64,000 nt of DNA from assembly GCA_038319685.1 (NCBI GenBank), contig JBBQDN010000007.1, forward strand, positions 1 to 64,000, in the 5' to 3' direction. Below, one piece after another: positions 41,640 to 50,346 of this stretch (positions are counted from its first letter, which is position 1; every line of letters starts with the position of its first letter). The position numbers were made by a program, and so were the translations under genes. The DNA is from UBA6022 sp038319685 (GTDB lineage Bacteria; Patescibacteriota; Saccharimonadia; Saccharimonadales; Saccharimonadaceae). Below the pieces are notes generated by a model that made no database searches, was not told the origin of the DNA, and saw nothing but the letters and a program-made list of their open reading frames with translations.

Positions 41640-42713
41640 CTATAGCGTAGCTAAGATCGACGTTACTTTATTCAAGTCTTCGTCTGTAGTGAACATGTGC
41701 ATGCTGATCCTCGTTACATCTTGATTTGCTACAGCGGGGTCAACACAATGATCTCCAGCTCGTACCTGAATGTTGTTATCGCTAAGGATCATTGCAATAT
41801 CTTGTGAGCTGTAGCCAGCTACTGAAAAGGAAACAATTCCATTACCGTAGCAAGTGTACTCAGGATATGCCGGGCCTTTTGTGAACTCAATCGAAGGATT
41901 AAGTCGTAGGATGGCAATAAGATCGGCTGTTATTTTTGCTAATCGCTGTTGTATCGCCGTAATCGTCGTATCTTCTAACACCGAGATAGCTGCATCAAGC
42001 GAGACTAATGGAATCATAGGGATAGTATTTGGCTCGATGTATTTCATTTTGGCTAAGTCAATGTGTTTTTTCGCTATGTAGAGCACGCCGATACCAGCGA
42101 CACCACCTAGCTTCTGTGATGAAAAGAAAAGTGCGTCACAGTCCATTTTATGCACATCGAGTTTAATCCTCGATACTGATTGTGACGCATCGACGACTAC
42201 CATTGCGTTTGGTAGCATCGATCTAATGGTTGAAATGTTGTTATCTGATCCGTAGATATGATGGAGGTGTGACAAAAACGCAACATCTGCATTGCTTCCA
42301 GCAATCATGCCATAGTCATATTCGCCATTCGCCATATACGTTACCGAAACTGTTTCGCGGCACCTGTGAGTTACTTCATGGACAATACGGCTATGATCTT
42401 CTGGCGAAAAAAGTACACGAGAGTTTGTCGCCCAAAGCTCTGCAATGCAGCGCGACGCGTCAGTGGCGCTTGCGACCAAGAATACCTCGTCCTTTTCGGC
42501 ACCAATAAAATTAGCAATATGCTGCCGTATTGATGCTTCTTCCGCAGCTACCGCAACAGCGGATTCGTATTGTGCTTTTCCTGGAGCACCGAGCAAGTGT
42601 TTCATAGCAGCATCGACAGCAGATATGACTTGCTTGTGAAGCGGAAATGCAGCAGATGTATCCAAGTGGATAATGTCCGTCCCTGCGAGTGCTGGGTAAT
42701 AGGATTTATCCAT
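41640..42713 (-). CDS. Class V aminotransferase / cysteine-desulfurase-like PLP enzyme
   Basis: Likely a cysteine desulfurase-type or related PLP enzyme. 357 residues. HLDTSAAFPLHKQV at the start, the DASQSVSRIKLDVHKMDCDA region, the PLP lysine in FFSSQKLGGVAGIGVLY, and a C-terminal RAGDHC where the desulfurase active-site Cys loop would be. Last gene of the Fur-divergent operon; overlaps the previous gene by 8 bases. Confidence 0.82.
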   Translation of the reverse strand: MDKSYYPALAGTDIIHLDTSAAFPLHKQVISAVDAAMKHLLGAPGKAQYESAVAVAAEEASIRQHIANFIGAEKDEVFLVASATDASRCIAELWATNSRVLFSPEDHSRIVHEVTHRCRETVSVTYMANGEYDYGMIAGSNADVAFLSHLHHIYGSDNNISTIRSMLPNAMVVVDASQSVSRIKLDVHKMDCDALFFSSQKLGGVAGIGVLYIAKKHIDLAKMKYIEPNTIPMIPLVSLDAAISVLEDTTITAIQQRLAKITADLIAILRLNPSIEFTKGPAYPEYTCYGNGIVSFSVAGYSSQDIAMILSDNNIQVRAGDHCVDPAVANQDVTRISMHMFTTDEDLNKVTSILATL

Positions 42714-44040
42714 TCATCGCCATTCGTACAAAAGGTAGTTTCGCATTTCTCCATGCAAGTAGACCGCCGGCCAGGCTGTATGCTTCGATCCCGCGATTGC
42801 GTAAGGCTGCTGCGTAGAGAAGGCTTCTATCGCCGCGCGGACACACGAGAAGTAGCGGTGACGACTCATCAAATGGTGTCCCTTGCTCGCTCACTTCGCT
42901 TAGTAACGCTTCGGGATAACTCACAGAGCCTTTTATATGAAACGCATTATATGGCTTAACGCCGCGCATATCGATGATTGTAACATTGTTATTATCTACC
43001 CATTGCTCAATATCATCGTTGACAGATATTTCATAGGTATTTTTTTCTTCGGCTGATACCGTAATGTCAAATATATCGCTGTTGCTGTTTATATTGAATC
43101 GCTCTGGTATGCGTTTTGTGATGTATGACATATACGACTCCAGACGGTCACATGCTAAAAATACGACGCTGCGCCGTGAACCATCTGTACGTAACGTATC
43201 GTATTCTGTTAGGTAGTTTCTCAGCGCTGCAAAGCTAGCACCAGTGGTCGGGCCAGCAAGCAGTCCATCATTACGTACTAAGTCATCAAGCGCTTTCAAC
43301 GCTTCCTGAGATGATACTTCGACTAACGCTTCAAACCATTCTTTTTTGAAAAGACTTGTCTCAAACAATTCCGCTTCAGTGCGAATCCCGGGTAAAAAGT
43401 CGGATGACTTCGAAACAACACCGACAAATTTCGTCTGCAAGTTATTTTGCTGAGCATATTCTATCAGTCCACCACTTGAACCACCGGTGCCGACGCCAGT
43501 CACCATATAGTCGATGTCGCCAAGATCATCAAATATTTCTTGGGCTGTGGTGAGCATATGAGCCTGAGGGTTAGCATGGTTTGAATACTGCTTCGTATGG
43601 TGATATTTCGTAGGCTCGGCATCTACCTTTTTTTCGATGAGAGAAATAGCATTATCATCGTCATTTGGATCAGGGCATTCTGAGCGCCCAGGCAGCGAGA
43701 CGATATCAACACCGATATAGCGAAGTAGCTGATCAACCTCCGGTACTTTGACCCGGTTCGTCACACTAACGAGTCCACTGTCATTACGGCCTGCAATTAG
43801 TTGCAGTGCTTTTGCCGTGTTCCCACTGGAACTCTCGATTAGTCGACCTTTGTGTTTATTGAGCTCGTCAAATGATATATCTTTTGTGAGGCCGAGGGCA
43901 GTCCGATCTTTTACTGAGCCAAATGGGTTGAGATACTCGAGTTTTGCATAGACGTCGATGTTCTTCAGCCCATGGCTTTTGGCGCTGACCTTGATAAGCG
44001 GCGTATCGCCAATTAAGTCTTCAATAGCGTTATGTATCAT
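42706..44040 (-). CDS. Cysteine-synthase-fold PLP enzyme fused to a rhodanese domain
   Basis: 444 residues. N-terminal beta-replacing PLP domain (1-320): DTPLIKV, PLP lysine in NPFGSVKDRT (K44), ESSSGNTA (about 69-76), and GTGGSSGG phosphate loop. C-terminal rhodanese domain (about 335-440): VTIIDMRGVKPYNAFHIKGS and the catalytic Cys loop LLVCPRGDRS. The fusion links amino-acid beta-replacement to sulfane-sulfur transfer. ATGA overlap with the decarboxylase-like gene. SbnA-type siderophore enzymes share the first domain, but not the rhodanese. Confidence 0.88.
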   Translation of the reverse strand: MIHNAIEDLIGDTPLIKVSAKSHGLKNIDVYAKLEYLNPFGSVKDRTALGLTKDISFDELNKHKGRLIESSSGNTAKALQLIAGRNDSGLVSVTNRVKVPEVDQLLRYIGVDIVSLPGRSECPDPNDDDNAISLIEKKVDAEPTKYHHTKQYSNHANPQAHMLTTAQEIFDDLGDIDYMVTGVGTGGSSGGLIEYAQQNNLQTKFVGVVSKSSDFLPGIRTEAELFETSLFKKEWFEALVEVSSQEALKALDDLVRNDGLLAGPTTGASFAALRNYLTEYDTLRTDGSRRSVVFLACDRLESYMSYITKRIPERFNINSNSDIFDITVSAEEKNTYEISVNDDIEQWVDNNNVTIIDMRGVKPYNAFHIKGSVSYPEALLSEVSEQGTPFDESSPLLLVCPRGDRSLLYAAALRNRGIEAYSLAGGLLAWRNAKLPFVRMAMNG

Positions 44041-45425
44041 GCATTTTCCTTAATAAATTTATTCTTAGCTGTTAATGTATAGAGCGCAGACAGCGGTTGC
44101 CCGATTGATCGAGATGCACTGAAATGTGATCGATATGCTCCAGTATGTGTCCACATGATGCAATCACCAGCTTGAGGCATTTGAGAGAATGCAATCTTGC
44201 GAAATGTCATAAAGTCGTTTTCCATACAAAGGTGCCCAACTATATATGCTTCGATAGGGTCACTATCTTTTTTGATCCTAGGAACGAGTAGAGGATCGGC
44301 TACGTTTTCATTACCCTCAAACATTATTTGATTACGGTGAGCGTTCACGACAACCATATATTCGCCATCACATTCGCGTACTTCTATCACTTCTGCTGCT
44401 ACGACTCCGGCTGTTGCACACAGAGCAGCTCCAGGTTCAACCCAGAGTTCGATGAGGTTATCTGTAAGACGCTCAGCAACTGTTGAGCCGTTCGAATTTT
44501 TACGCTCCAGCAGCGATCGTAGATCATCCGCACCGACAATTTGCCGAGGAAAATCGACATTCGTAAGCTGTCCACGGACACTCGTGCCGTTTGACGAAAG
44601 CCCGTAACGGTGCGATTGCCATGTAAAACTCGCACGTCTACCCGTCACCATTTCCTTCACATTTGACTCAAACTTTTCGTATGTTTCTGGTGCAACCCCA
44701 AAATGTGAGCCGTATCCACCACCGATATCAAGTACGGTAGCATCCATGAAGCCCCGTTGCTGGATACCAAGCAAAATTGCCAGCGCAGCTTCGACAGCAT
44801 TTTCCCGCTCTTCGATTGACTGTGAATCGAGATGAAACGATACACCTAAGAGCGTGATCTGGTTGTGGTTTTCGAGAAACGTTATTGCGTTCTCGAGGTT
44901 CAGAGCATCAAAGCCAAATCGGCTTTGTTTTTTTATACTTGGCATGTTGAAGACAGTACGTGTTAGCCTCAGCAGTACACGTGTGTGACGATTCTTGAGT
45001 GCTGTATCGAGTCTTTGTAACTCACTAAAGCTATCTATCGCAATAACAATTTGCTCTTGGGCGCACAATGCTTCAAGAAATCGATCAGACTTTGGACCAG
45101 TAGCTATAATTTTATCTGGTGAAAAGCCTTGCTTCAGGGCACTTTTGAGTTCATGTTGCGATGCAACATCTATCGACGTGTAATTTTTAAGAGCGCTAAT
45201 GATACTTTTGCTTGCTGTAGCTTTGTGTGCCAAAAAAATCCGCCCATCGATAGACATATCGTCAAACACAGTTTGGAATGCTTGAGCTGCATTTTGAGCA
45301 GCCAAAGGAAGGCTGACAGATATCGGACTATCTTCAGTCCTAAGCCCTGCATGAAGCATGGCAGGTATACCAAGTAAAGTGATCATTTCTTCGGTAAGAC
45401 TAGCAGGATACGTCGGAACGCTCAT
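44037..45425 (-). CDS. Fold-type III PLP decarboxylase (LysA/SbnH-like)
   Basis: Decarboxylase of the alanine-racemase/ornithine-DAP decarboxylase family. 462 residues. PLP lysine in LAHKATASKSI (K68), DVASQHEL, the phosphate-binding DIGGGYG and a C-terminal beta domain with VEPGAALCATAG. The substrate (diaminopimelate, ornithine or a siderophore precursor) is not determined by motifs. ATGA overlaps on both sides. Confidence 0.85.
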   Translation of the reverse strand: MSVPTYPASLTEEMITLLGIPAMLHAGLRTEDSPISVSLPLAAQNAAQAFQTVFDDMSIDGRIFLAHKATASKSIISALKNYTSIDVASQHELKSALKQGFSPDKIIATGPKSDRFLEALCAQEQIVIAIDSFSELQRLDTALKNRHTRVLLRLTRTVFNMPSIKKQSRFGFDALNLENAITFLENHNQITLLGVSFHLDSQSIEERENAVEAALAILLGIQQRGFMDATVLDIGGGYGSHFGVAPETYEKFESNVKEMVTGRRASFTWQSHRYGLSSNGTSVRGQLTNVDFPRQIVGADDLRSLLERKNSNGSTVAERLTDNLIELWVEPGAALCATAGVVAAEVIEVRECDGEYMVVVNAHRNQIMFEGNENVADPLLVPRIKKDSDPIEAYIVGHLCMENDFMTFRKIAFSQMPQAGDCIMWTHTGAYRSHFSASRSIGQPLSALYTLTAKNKFIKENA

Positions 45426-46360
45426 ACGCTTTGATACTCTGGATCTATCTGATCTTCGAGTCCAATACGATACGAGCCAGCTACCCAGCTTTCGGCAGCA
45501 ACTTTTTTATGCAAAGTAACTATAGAATCGTAATAGTCTATTTGCGGCTTTACTCGATTTAAAATTTTTTCAAAGATAGTACCATCTTGGTTGCGAACTA
45601 TTGCTGCACTAAGCGGTCTATCACCGAGTCGTTGCTCAATCAATTCATTATTCGTATCAAGGATACCAACAAGTCTCTCTACAGGTATTTCTTTTTGTAA
45701 AAATAACCTTTGAGCGTCAGTTGCAACCTGGTTACCGATAACAACGACTCGCTCAAGTATATCTGCGTGCTTGGCTAGCTCCAAAAATCGATTCAGAACA
45801 GCAATACCTTCGCGCTCCGGCTTAATCACAAATACTAGTAGGTCGTTTAAATATAATGTTGTTCCAAAACCGTCATTACCGGCCACAGAGTCAACAACCA
45901 GTATCTGCTTGCTAGTAAACTGAGCATGTGAAATCATATTTTCAGCGACAGTCTGCGTACCGTGATGACACGCTATACCGACACTTTCTGCGCTATATGA
46001 GCCAGCGGTAAAGACGTTAGACTGTTTACCGAATGCCTGACCGTAATGTTTTGTAATAAAGTTTTCTTTATCAAGTGTCCACCGGCCTGACCCTTCACCA
46101 GGTGGCGACGTATTAAGAAACTCTGTTTCTTTAATACGTTTGTTTGATCCTGCAAGATATTTCCAAATCGCTCGTTCATTTTGATCATGCGAGAGAATTT
46201 TATCTTTTTTAACGGTTGCACCAATTACTTCAGCGGTATGGCTGTTGACGTCGGCGTCAAGTAACCCTACTTGATAACCTTTTTCGTCAAGCCAGATAGC
46301 AAATAGAGCAGATAGAGTTGTTTTGCCACTGCCGCCTTTGCCGTAAAAGCCAATATTCAT
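45422..46360 (-). CDS. CooC/MinD-type P-loop ATPase
   Basis: 312 residues. Deviant Walker A GKGGSGKTT (7-15), LLDADVNSHT, VVDSVAGNDGFGTT and VIKPEREG. The CooC/NifH-like family includes ATPases for metal-centre maturation and for partition. First gene of the operon, with TATAAT (minus, 46385-46390) and an AAAGGAGC Shine-Dalgarno. Its link to the three PLP enzymes is the odd part of the cluster. Confidence 0.85.
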   Translation of the reverse strand: MNIGFYGKGGSGKTTLSALFAIWLDEKGYQVGLLDADVNSHTAEVIGATVKKDKILSHDQNERAIWKYLAGSNKRIKETEFLNTSPPGEGSGRWTLDKENFITKHYGQAFGKQSNVFTAGSYSAESVGIACHHGTQTVAENMISHAQFTSKQILVVDSVAGNDGFGTTLYLNDLLVFVIKPEREGIAVLNRFLELAKHADILERVVVIGNQVATDAQRLFLQKEIPVERLVGILDTNNELIEQRLGDRPLSAAIVRNQDGTIFEKILNRVKPQIDYYDSIVTLHKKVAAESWVAGSYRIGLEDQIDPEYQSV

Positions 46361-46426
46361 AAATGCTCCTTTGATTTCATTTTTATTATAGATTCACGGT
46401 CGACTATACGAGTGAAAATTATCTAA

Positions 46427-46461
46427 TGCAAATTTGTTGCAATAAGTATGATATACTGCAA
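46427..46461. promoter_or_regulatory. Putative Fur-family operator
   Basis: TGCAAATTTGTTGCA (46427-46441) is a perfect TGCAA-N5-TTGCA palindrome; a further TGCAA lies at 46457-46461. It overlaps the expected -35 region of the fur-like gene (TATACT at 46452-46457) and sits between it and the divergent operon, where it could control both. Confidence 0.6.
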
Positions 46462-46465
46462 CGGT

Positions 46466-46885
46466 ATGACCGATTTAAATGATCTGCTCAAGATAAATGG
46501 ACTACGTAGTACCGTACCCCGACAAAAGCTATTTACAGCACTTAAAGCTGCGGATGAGCCGCTTTCCCACAAAGAAATTGTCAATGCCTGTGCCGACATC
46601 GACCGCGTAACTATTTACCGCACTATCGAAACATTTATTTCTATCGAAGTTGTCAAAGTAGTGCACATCGGATGGAAAAAACGGTACGAACTAACTGACT
46701 TATTTAGTCCTCATCACCACCACTTTCGCTGCACCATTTGCCATACACTGAGTCATATTTCTGACGATGTGTTAGAAAATGCAATAAGAATCATGTCAAT
46801 GGAGCACGATTTTGTCGTCACCTCTCATCAATTTGAAATCGAGGGCATCTGTAGCAATTGTAAGAATAGTATTGTAGTAATTTAA
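46466..46885 (+). CDS. Fur-family metalloregulator
   Basis: 139 residues from ATG 46466. The winged-helix region has RVTIYRTIETF (DNA-recognition helix, about 47-57). Metal sites: HHHHFRC (83-89), CTIC (89-92) and CSNC (129-132), the two CxxC pairs being the structural zinc site. Fur, Zur or PerR cannot be told apart by eye. A TATACT box ends 8 bases before the ATG. Divergent from the PLP operon. Confidence 0.9.
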   Translation: MTDLNDLLKINGLRSTVPRQKLFTALKAADEPLSHKEIVNACADIDRVTIYRTIETFISIEVVKVVHIGWKKRYELTDLFSPHHHHFRCTICHTLSHISDDVLENAIRIMSMEHDFVVTSHQFEIEGICSNCKNSIVVI

Positions 46886-46893
46886 TAAATATA

Positions 46894-46931
46894 CCAAAAC
46901 AAAAAGTCGACATGTTGTCGACTTCATGTTT
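46894..46931 (-). terminator. Terminator hairpin of tRNA-Trp
   Basis: GTCGACA (46906-46912)/TGTCGAC (46916-46922), with outer CCAAAAC/GTTTTGG (46894-46900/46928-46934) reaching into the CCA end. On the minus strand a T run follows the inner stem. Same layout as the hairpins of repeats D, G, H and I. Confidence 0.75.
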
Positions 46932-47007
46932 TGGCAGGGGAGACAGGACTCGAACCTGCAACCAACGGTTTTGGAGACCGCTACTCTACCAATTGAGCTA
47001 CTCCCCT
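46932..47007 (-). tRNA. tRNA-Trp (CCA anticodon)
   Basis: Acceptor AGGGGAG/CTCCCCT, D-arm TAGCTCAATTGG, anticodon stem GCGGT/ACCGT with loop CTCCAAA, T-arm GGTTCGAGTCC, discriminator G and encoded CCA. Its first 27 bases overlap the end of the HNH gene. Confidence 0.95.
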
Positions 47008-47325
47008 ATAATATGTTCTTGCGGCATGGCAATTAGCACAGACCAGTTCACACTTTGCTAACTCGATTTCGAGCTTCTTTATGTTATTGGAGTTAACAAG
47101 TGTACTGATATGATACTCTTTGTCTCTGAGGTGGTCAAATTGCATAACATAATATGGATATTTAACACCGCAATCAGTACAGGGCTTGTCTTTCTTTTCC
47201 CTTACGAACGCTCTGAGCTTTTCTTTGGACGCGATAGCATTTTCGATATACCTCTTCTTGTTTTTGAGATAATGCTTGCGACCACTGATAAGTCTACGAG
47301 GATCGTTCGGGTCTTTATATGCCAT
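46981..47325 (-). CDS. HNH-type endonuclease gene running into tRNA-Trp
   Basis: 114 residues. Zinc-finger-type HNH: CTDCG (49-53), the DH of MQFDHLRDKEYH and CELVCANCHAARTY. The last residues (GVAQLVE) are encoded by tRNA-Trp itself, so the coding sequence has fused to the tRNA gene or lost its own stop. Small basic N-terminal region (KHYLKNKKRYIEN). Typical of a small mobile homing-type nuclease. Confidence 0.75.
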   Translation of the reverse strand: MAYKDPNDPRRLISGRKHYLKNKKRYIENAIASKEKLRAFVREKKDKPCTDCGVKYPYYVMQFDHLRDKEYHISTLVNSNNIKKLEIELAKCELVCANCHAARTYYRGVAQLVE

Positions 47326-47340
47326 AGTCTACAGTATAAC

Positions 47341-47381
47341 GCATGGTTTTGGAGACCCATTAACCGTTGTACTACGCCCCT
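47341..47381 (-). pseudogene. Truncated tRNA-Trp (5' part)
   Basis: Minus strand AGGGGCGTAGTACAACGGTT (5' acceptor and D-arm) then a TCTCCAAAACC anticodon loop with CCA. The 3' half is missing. It is a different tRNA-Trp from the intact one (AGGGGCG instead of AGGGGAG acceptor) and lies upstream of the HNH gene. The rest of 47382-47523 shows only the promoter of the next gene. Confidence 0.7.
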
Positions 47382-47523
47382 ATAACACACCATATTGTAC
47401 CAGATAGAGGATCGCCGTCCAAGTAGGCTCCGCGGGAAAGGCATACGAACATGGTTATGCGACAGATTATCACCGAATCATATTTTTTGCAGGCATCACC
47501 ACTAGGCGTATACTGAGATAAAT

Positions 47524-48969
47524 ATGCTGATGCGTAAAGTAACACGACTAGGCCATAGAAGACATAAGGAATTGCCTGTCAGGAGGCAAGGTGACTACCC
47601 GTCAGAGGCAACCATGGTTTACGACCCCGTACAGTGGCCAGGGCAAACAGACGAGCAGTGGCGACAGCAGGAAAAAGCAACCCGGCGATATATACCAAAA
47701 CGTAAATTTTTTTCCAACCTCGGGAATCACGTTATGGTATCGATGGCAGCGACAACTCCGTTTGATATATCACCGCTGTTAATGCCGCCAGGTGATGCTC
47801 CAGATAAACTCCCGGTGCAGTATCGTGGAGGCGAAAAAGCCGCTCGGATACGAAAAATGCAAAAGGGAATTGCAATTGCCGCACTGGCGACGGTGCCATT
47901 TATCATTAACCGAGTTGCTGGCGAATTCCTTTGGTCTGATTCACACCCTGAATTTACAAAAATTGCATCGAGCCAAAATCCAGACAAACACTGCATCATC
48001 CTCGAAGCAACAGGGTTTGGAACACGTAGCGCTAATGAAACAGCACGCAAAACCAGCGACGCAACATCGATGTACGGCGATGTATACAGCCTTACGTACG
48101 ATAATTCCAACTTTAATGATCGCGATCAGATAAAAGGAACAGTTGATATTAGTAAGATTACGGATGTTGCCGAAAAAATTATCAGGGAAAATGGCTACAA
48201 GTGTCTGTCGGGGATCGGCCACAGTTACGGAGGACTAGTTATCGCGGGCGTGATGGGTGAATTGGCCGAGCGACTTCCGGAACTCAGGCAAGATTATGAG
48301 TTTTTAGACGGCACGCCGACAGGTATTGATACGGTTTTTAGTAACGAGCAGCGAAAAGGTCTCGTCCTTATTACCGGCCTGACCGAGCCGCTCCTTAACT
48401 GGCTGAATGGTCCTTATACTCGTGGGGCAATTGAGTTTTCTCAGCGGCTGGATTCAACATTTGACTGTGACGACAAAACAGGATGTCATATTAATTGGCA
48501 GGGACTTGCTTGGGCAATAGGCGAAGCCAAAAAACGTATGAATTCCGAAGCAGCATCAAACGAACTACTGGGTGCTCAGTTCCGTTCGATTGTGGTAGCG
48601 AATATCCGAACAAGCCTAGTGAAACTAACCGATGCAGACGAACGCAATGAACCGGTCGTGGTATATATCAGACCAGCCGACCCAACCAGAGACAACACGG
48701 TCAGAACTGAACTGTCAGAGGCGGAACTAAGCAATATCACCAGGGAGCTAGGGCTTCAGTTCATCGTCGTCATGCTCCCGCCACCTGCCGGTCACGCCAA
48801 TCCAGGTGATGCGACGGCAGCCTACCGCGACGGTTACATCAAAGTGTTCGAGGAGGTTACGCCACGCGACATGACCTATACCTACGATTCCGTAAATGGA
48901 AGTTCGTATATACCAAAAACATACCAAAGCCTGGCAATGGTCATTACTATCGAAAACCCTACAAGATGA
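47524..48969 (+). CDS. Alpha/beta-hydrolase-like protein with N-terminal membrane region
   Basis: 481 residues. A hydrophobic stretch (about 115-132) anchors it; the C-terminal part has the nucleophile elbow GIGHSYGGLVIAG (S234) and a late PPPAGHANPGD histidine. Substrate unknown; a lipase/esterase or peptidase role is possible. The Arg-rich start is cytoplasmic. A TATACT box (47509-47514) ends 9 bases before the ATG. The stop is TGA. Confidence 0.7.
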   Translation: MLMRKVTRLGHRRHKELPVRRQGDYPSEATMVYDPVQWPGQTDEQWRQQEKATRRYIPKRKFFSNLGNHVMVSMAATTPFDISPLLMPPGDAPDKLPVQYRGGEKAARIRKMQKGIAIAALATVPFIINRVAGEFLWSDSHPEFTKIASSQNPDKHCIILEATGFGTRSANETARKTSDATSMYGDVYSLTYDNSNFNDRDQIKGTVDISKITDVAEKIIRENGYKCLSGIGHSYGGLVIAGVMGELAERLPELRQDYEFLDGTPTGIDTVFSNEQRKGLVLITGLTEPLLNWLNGPYTRGAIEFSQRLDSTFDCDDKTGCHINWQGLAWAIGEAKKRMNSEAASNELLGAQFRSIVVANIRTSLVKLTDADERNEPVVVYIRPADPTRDNTVRTELSEAELSNITRELGLQFIVVMLPPPAGHANPGDATAAYRDGYIKVFEEVTPRDMTYTYDSVNGSSYIPKTYQSLAMVITIENPTR

Positions 48970-49005
48970 TCAAAAAATGTACTGGCGCATGAAAAAAATC
49001 TGTCG

Positions 49006-49032
49006 TATAATTAAAGCATCTAACTGGAGGTG
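49006..49032 (+). promoter_or_regulatory. Promoter box and Shine-Dalgarno
   Basis: TATAAT (49006-49011) and GGAGGTG (49026-49032) ahead of ATG 49036. One of the few single genes here with a conventional leader. Confidence 0.65.
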
Positions 49033-49035
49033 TGT

Positions 49036-49674
49036 ATGAACGAAGAACGTTTCATTGGACGCAATAATTGGATCAAACCTGTTCCAGATCTCCAGCATCA
49101 TTACCGTCTATTGTTTCATGCCAACAAGCACCTAGGACGAACGGCGTTGACTGCATCGCCAATGATCAAAAATATCCTTCACCGTGAGGTGACGTTTCCT
49201 CGAGCAAGCAGACTATTCTCACCAATAATTGCCAAAAAAGCAGGTGCAATCTATGATCGACTTTCGCATTTAAAAAGTGTTGTCAAGCGTTCGCACGAAA
49301 TCCTTGCTAGTGCAAGTACTGTGATGATGCCTGTCAATTTTTTTCCTGACACGATTGTCGTAGACCGTACAAAAATTACAATCACAAAACGAACGTTTTT
49401 TTGGTCAAGCAGTACAATTAGCGTGCGTATTGAAGATGTCCTAAACGTTGGTATTAGCACAGGTCCGTTTTTTGGATCACTCACTATTTCAAGTCGCGTT
49501 ATGAACTCGACGGATCATTTTGAAGTCAACTATTTCTGGAGAAGTGATGCCATTATGCTTAAACATATGATTCAAGGCTATATGATCGCACAGCACAATA
49601 ACATAGACACCAAAGATTTATCGCGCGAAGAGTTGATCGAAACACTCCTTGAGCTTGGGCGAGACTCAGAGTAA
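49036..49674 (+). CDS. Bacterial PH-like domain protein
   Basis: 212 residues. The middle region PDTIVVDRTKITITKRTFFW has the alternating hydrophobic pattern of a PH/DUF304-type domain; no membrane helix. Function unknown. Start chosen for its strong GGAGG. Confidence 0.55.
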   Translation: MNEERFIGRNNWIKPVPDLQHHYRLLFHANKHLGRTALTASPMIKNILHREVTFPRASRLFSPIIAKKAGAIYDRLSHLKSVVKRSHEILASASTVMMPVNFFPDTIVVDRTKITITKRTFFWSSSTISVRIEDVLNVGISTGPFFGSLTISSRVMNSTDHFEVNYFWRSDAIMLKHMIQGYMIAQHNNIDTKDLSREELIETLLELGRDSE

Positions 49675-49721
49675 CACACCCCGACTAGCCAGCTTAGTCA
49701 TAAATTTGCTATACTCTCACT

Positions 49722-50339
49722 ATGAAGTCATTACAGTTGCCCAAACCTCATCTGCTCGTTATGGTAGGTATTGCTGGTGCAGGGAAAAGCTTGTTTGCTG
49801 AAAAGTTCGCCGACACCTTTGACGCGCCTCTCGTCAGCGACAGCGCCACTGCTAGTCGACTTATCGAAAATGGTGCAGGTGAACTGTATACGCAAGAAAT
49901 ACTTGAACAGATTGCAGCCATGCAACTGGGTGAGTTATTCAAAACAGGACGTACGATTGTCGCCGATATTGACAGCGATGCGCGAGCCGATCGAATAGCC
50001 GTAGGTGTCGAGGCGAGAAAACGTGGCTATGAAGTTCTATTTATTTGGGTACAGACTGATCTTGCAACTGCCAAAGATCGTTCGATAAAACCAGCAAAAC
50101 AAGCGACAAATAGGCAACTGAGTGGCGAGCAATACCTGCGAATACTGAAACGATTTACCCCACCCAGCGCCGTGGAACACACTGTCGTCATCAGTGGTAA
50201 ACATACCTATGCTAGCCAAGCAAAAGTAGTACTAAAAAAATTATCAGCACCGCGTGCAGCAATCGCCAAACAGCAACCTGCACCAGAACGAGTCGCCGCT
50301 GTTAGGCCACCAGGTCGCCGTAACATAACTATCCGTTAG
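49722..50339 (+). CDS. AAA_33-type P-loop kinase
   Basis: 205 residues. Walker A GIAGAGKS (16-23), a DSD/R-rich middle and a basic, Pro-rich tail from about residue 175. Probably phosphorylates a small molecule or nucleic acid end; substrate unknown. TATACT (49710-49715) ends 6 bases before the ATG. Confidence 0.75.
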   Translation: MKSLQLPKPHLLVMVGIAGAGKSLFAEKFADTFDAPLVSDSATASRLIENGAGELYTQEILEQIAAMQLGELFKTGRTIVADIDSDARADRIAVGVEARKRGYEVLFIWVQTDLATAKDRSIKPAKQATNRQLSGEQYLRILKRFTPPSAVEHTVVISGKHTYASQAKVVLKKLSAPRAAIAKQQPAPERVAAVRPPGRRNITIR

Positions 50340-50346
50340 GATTACC

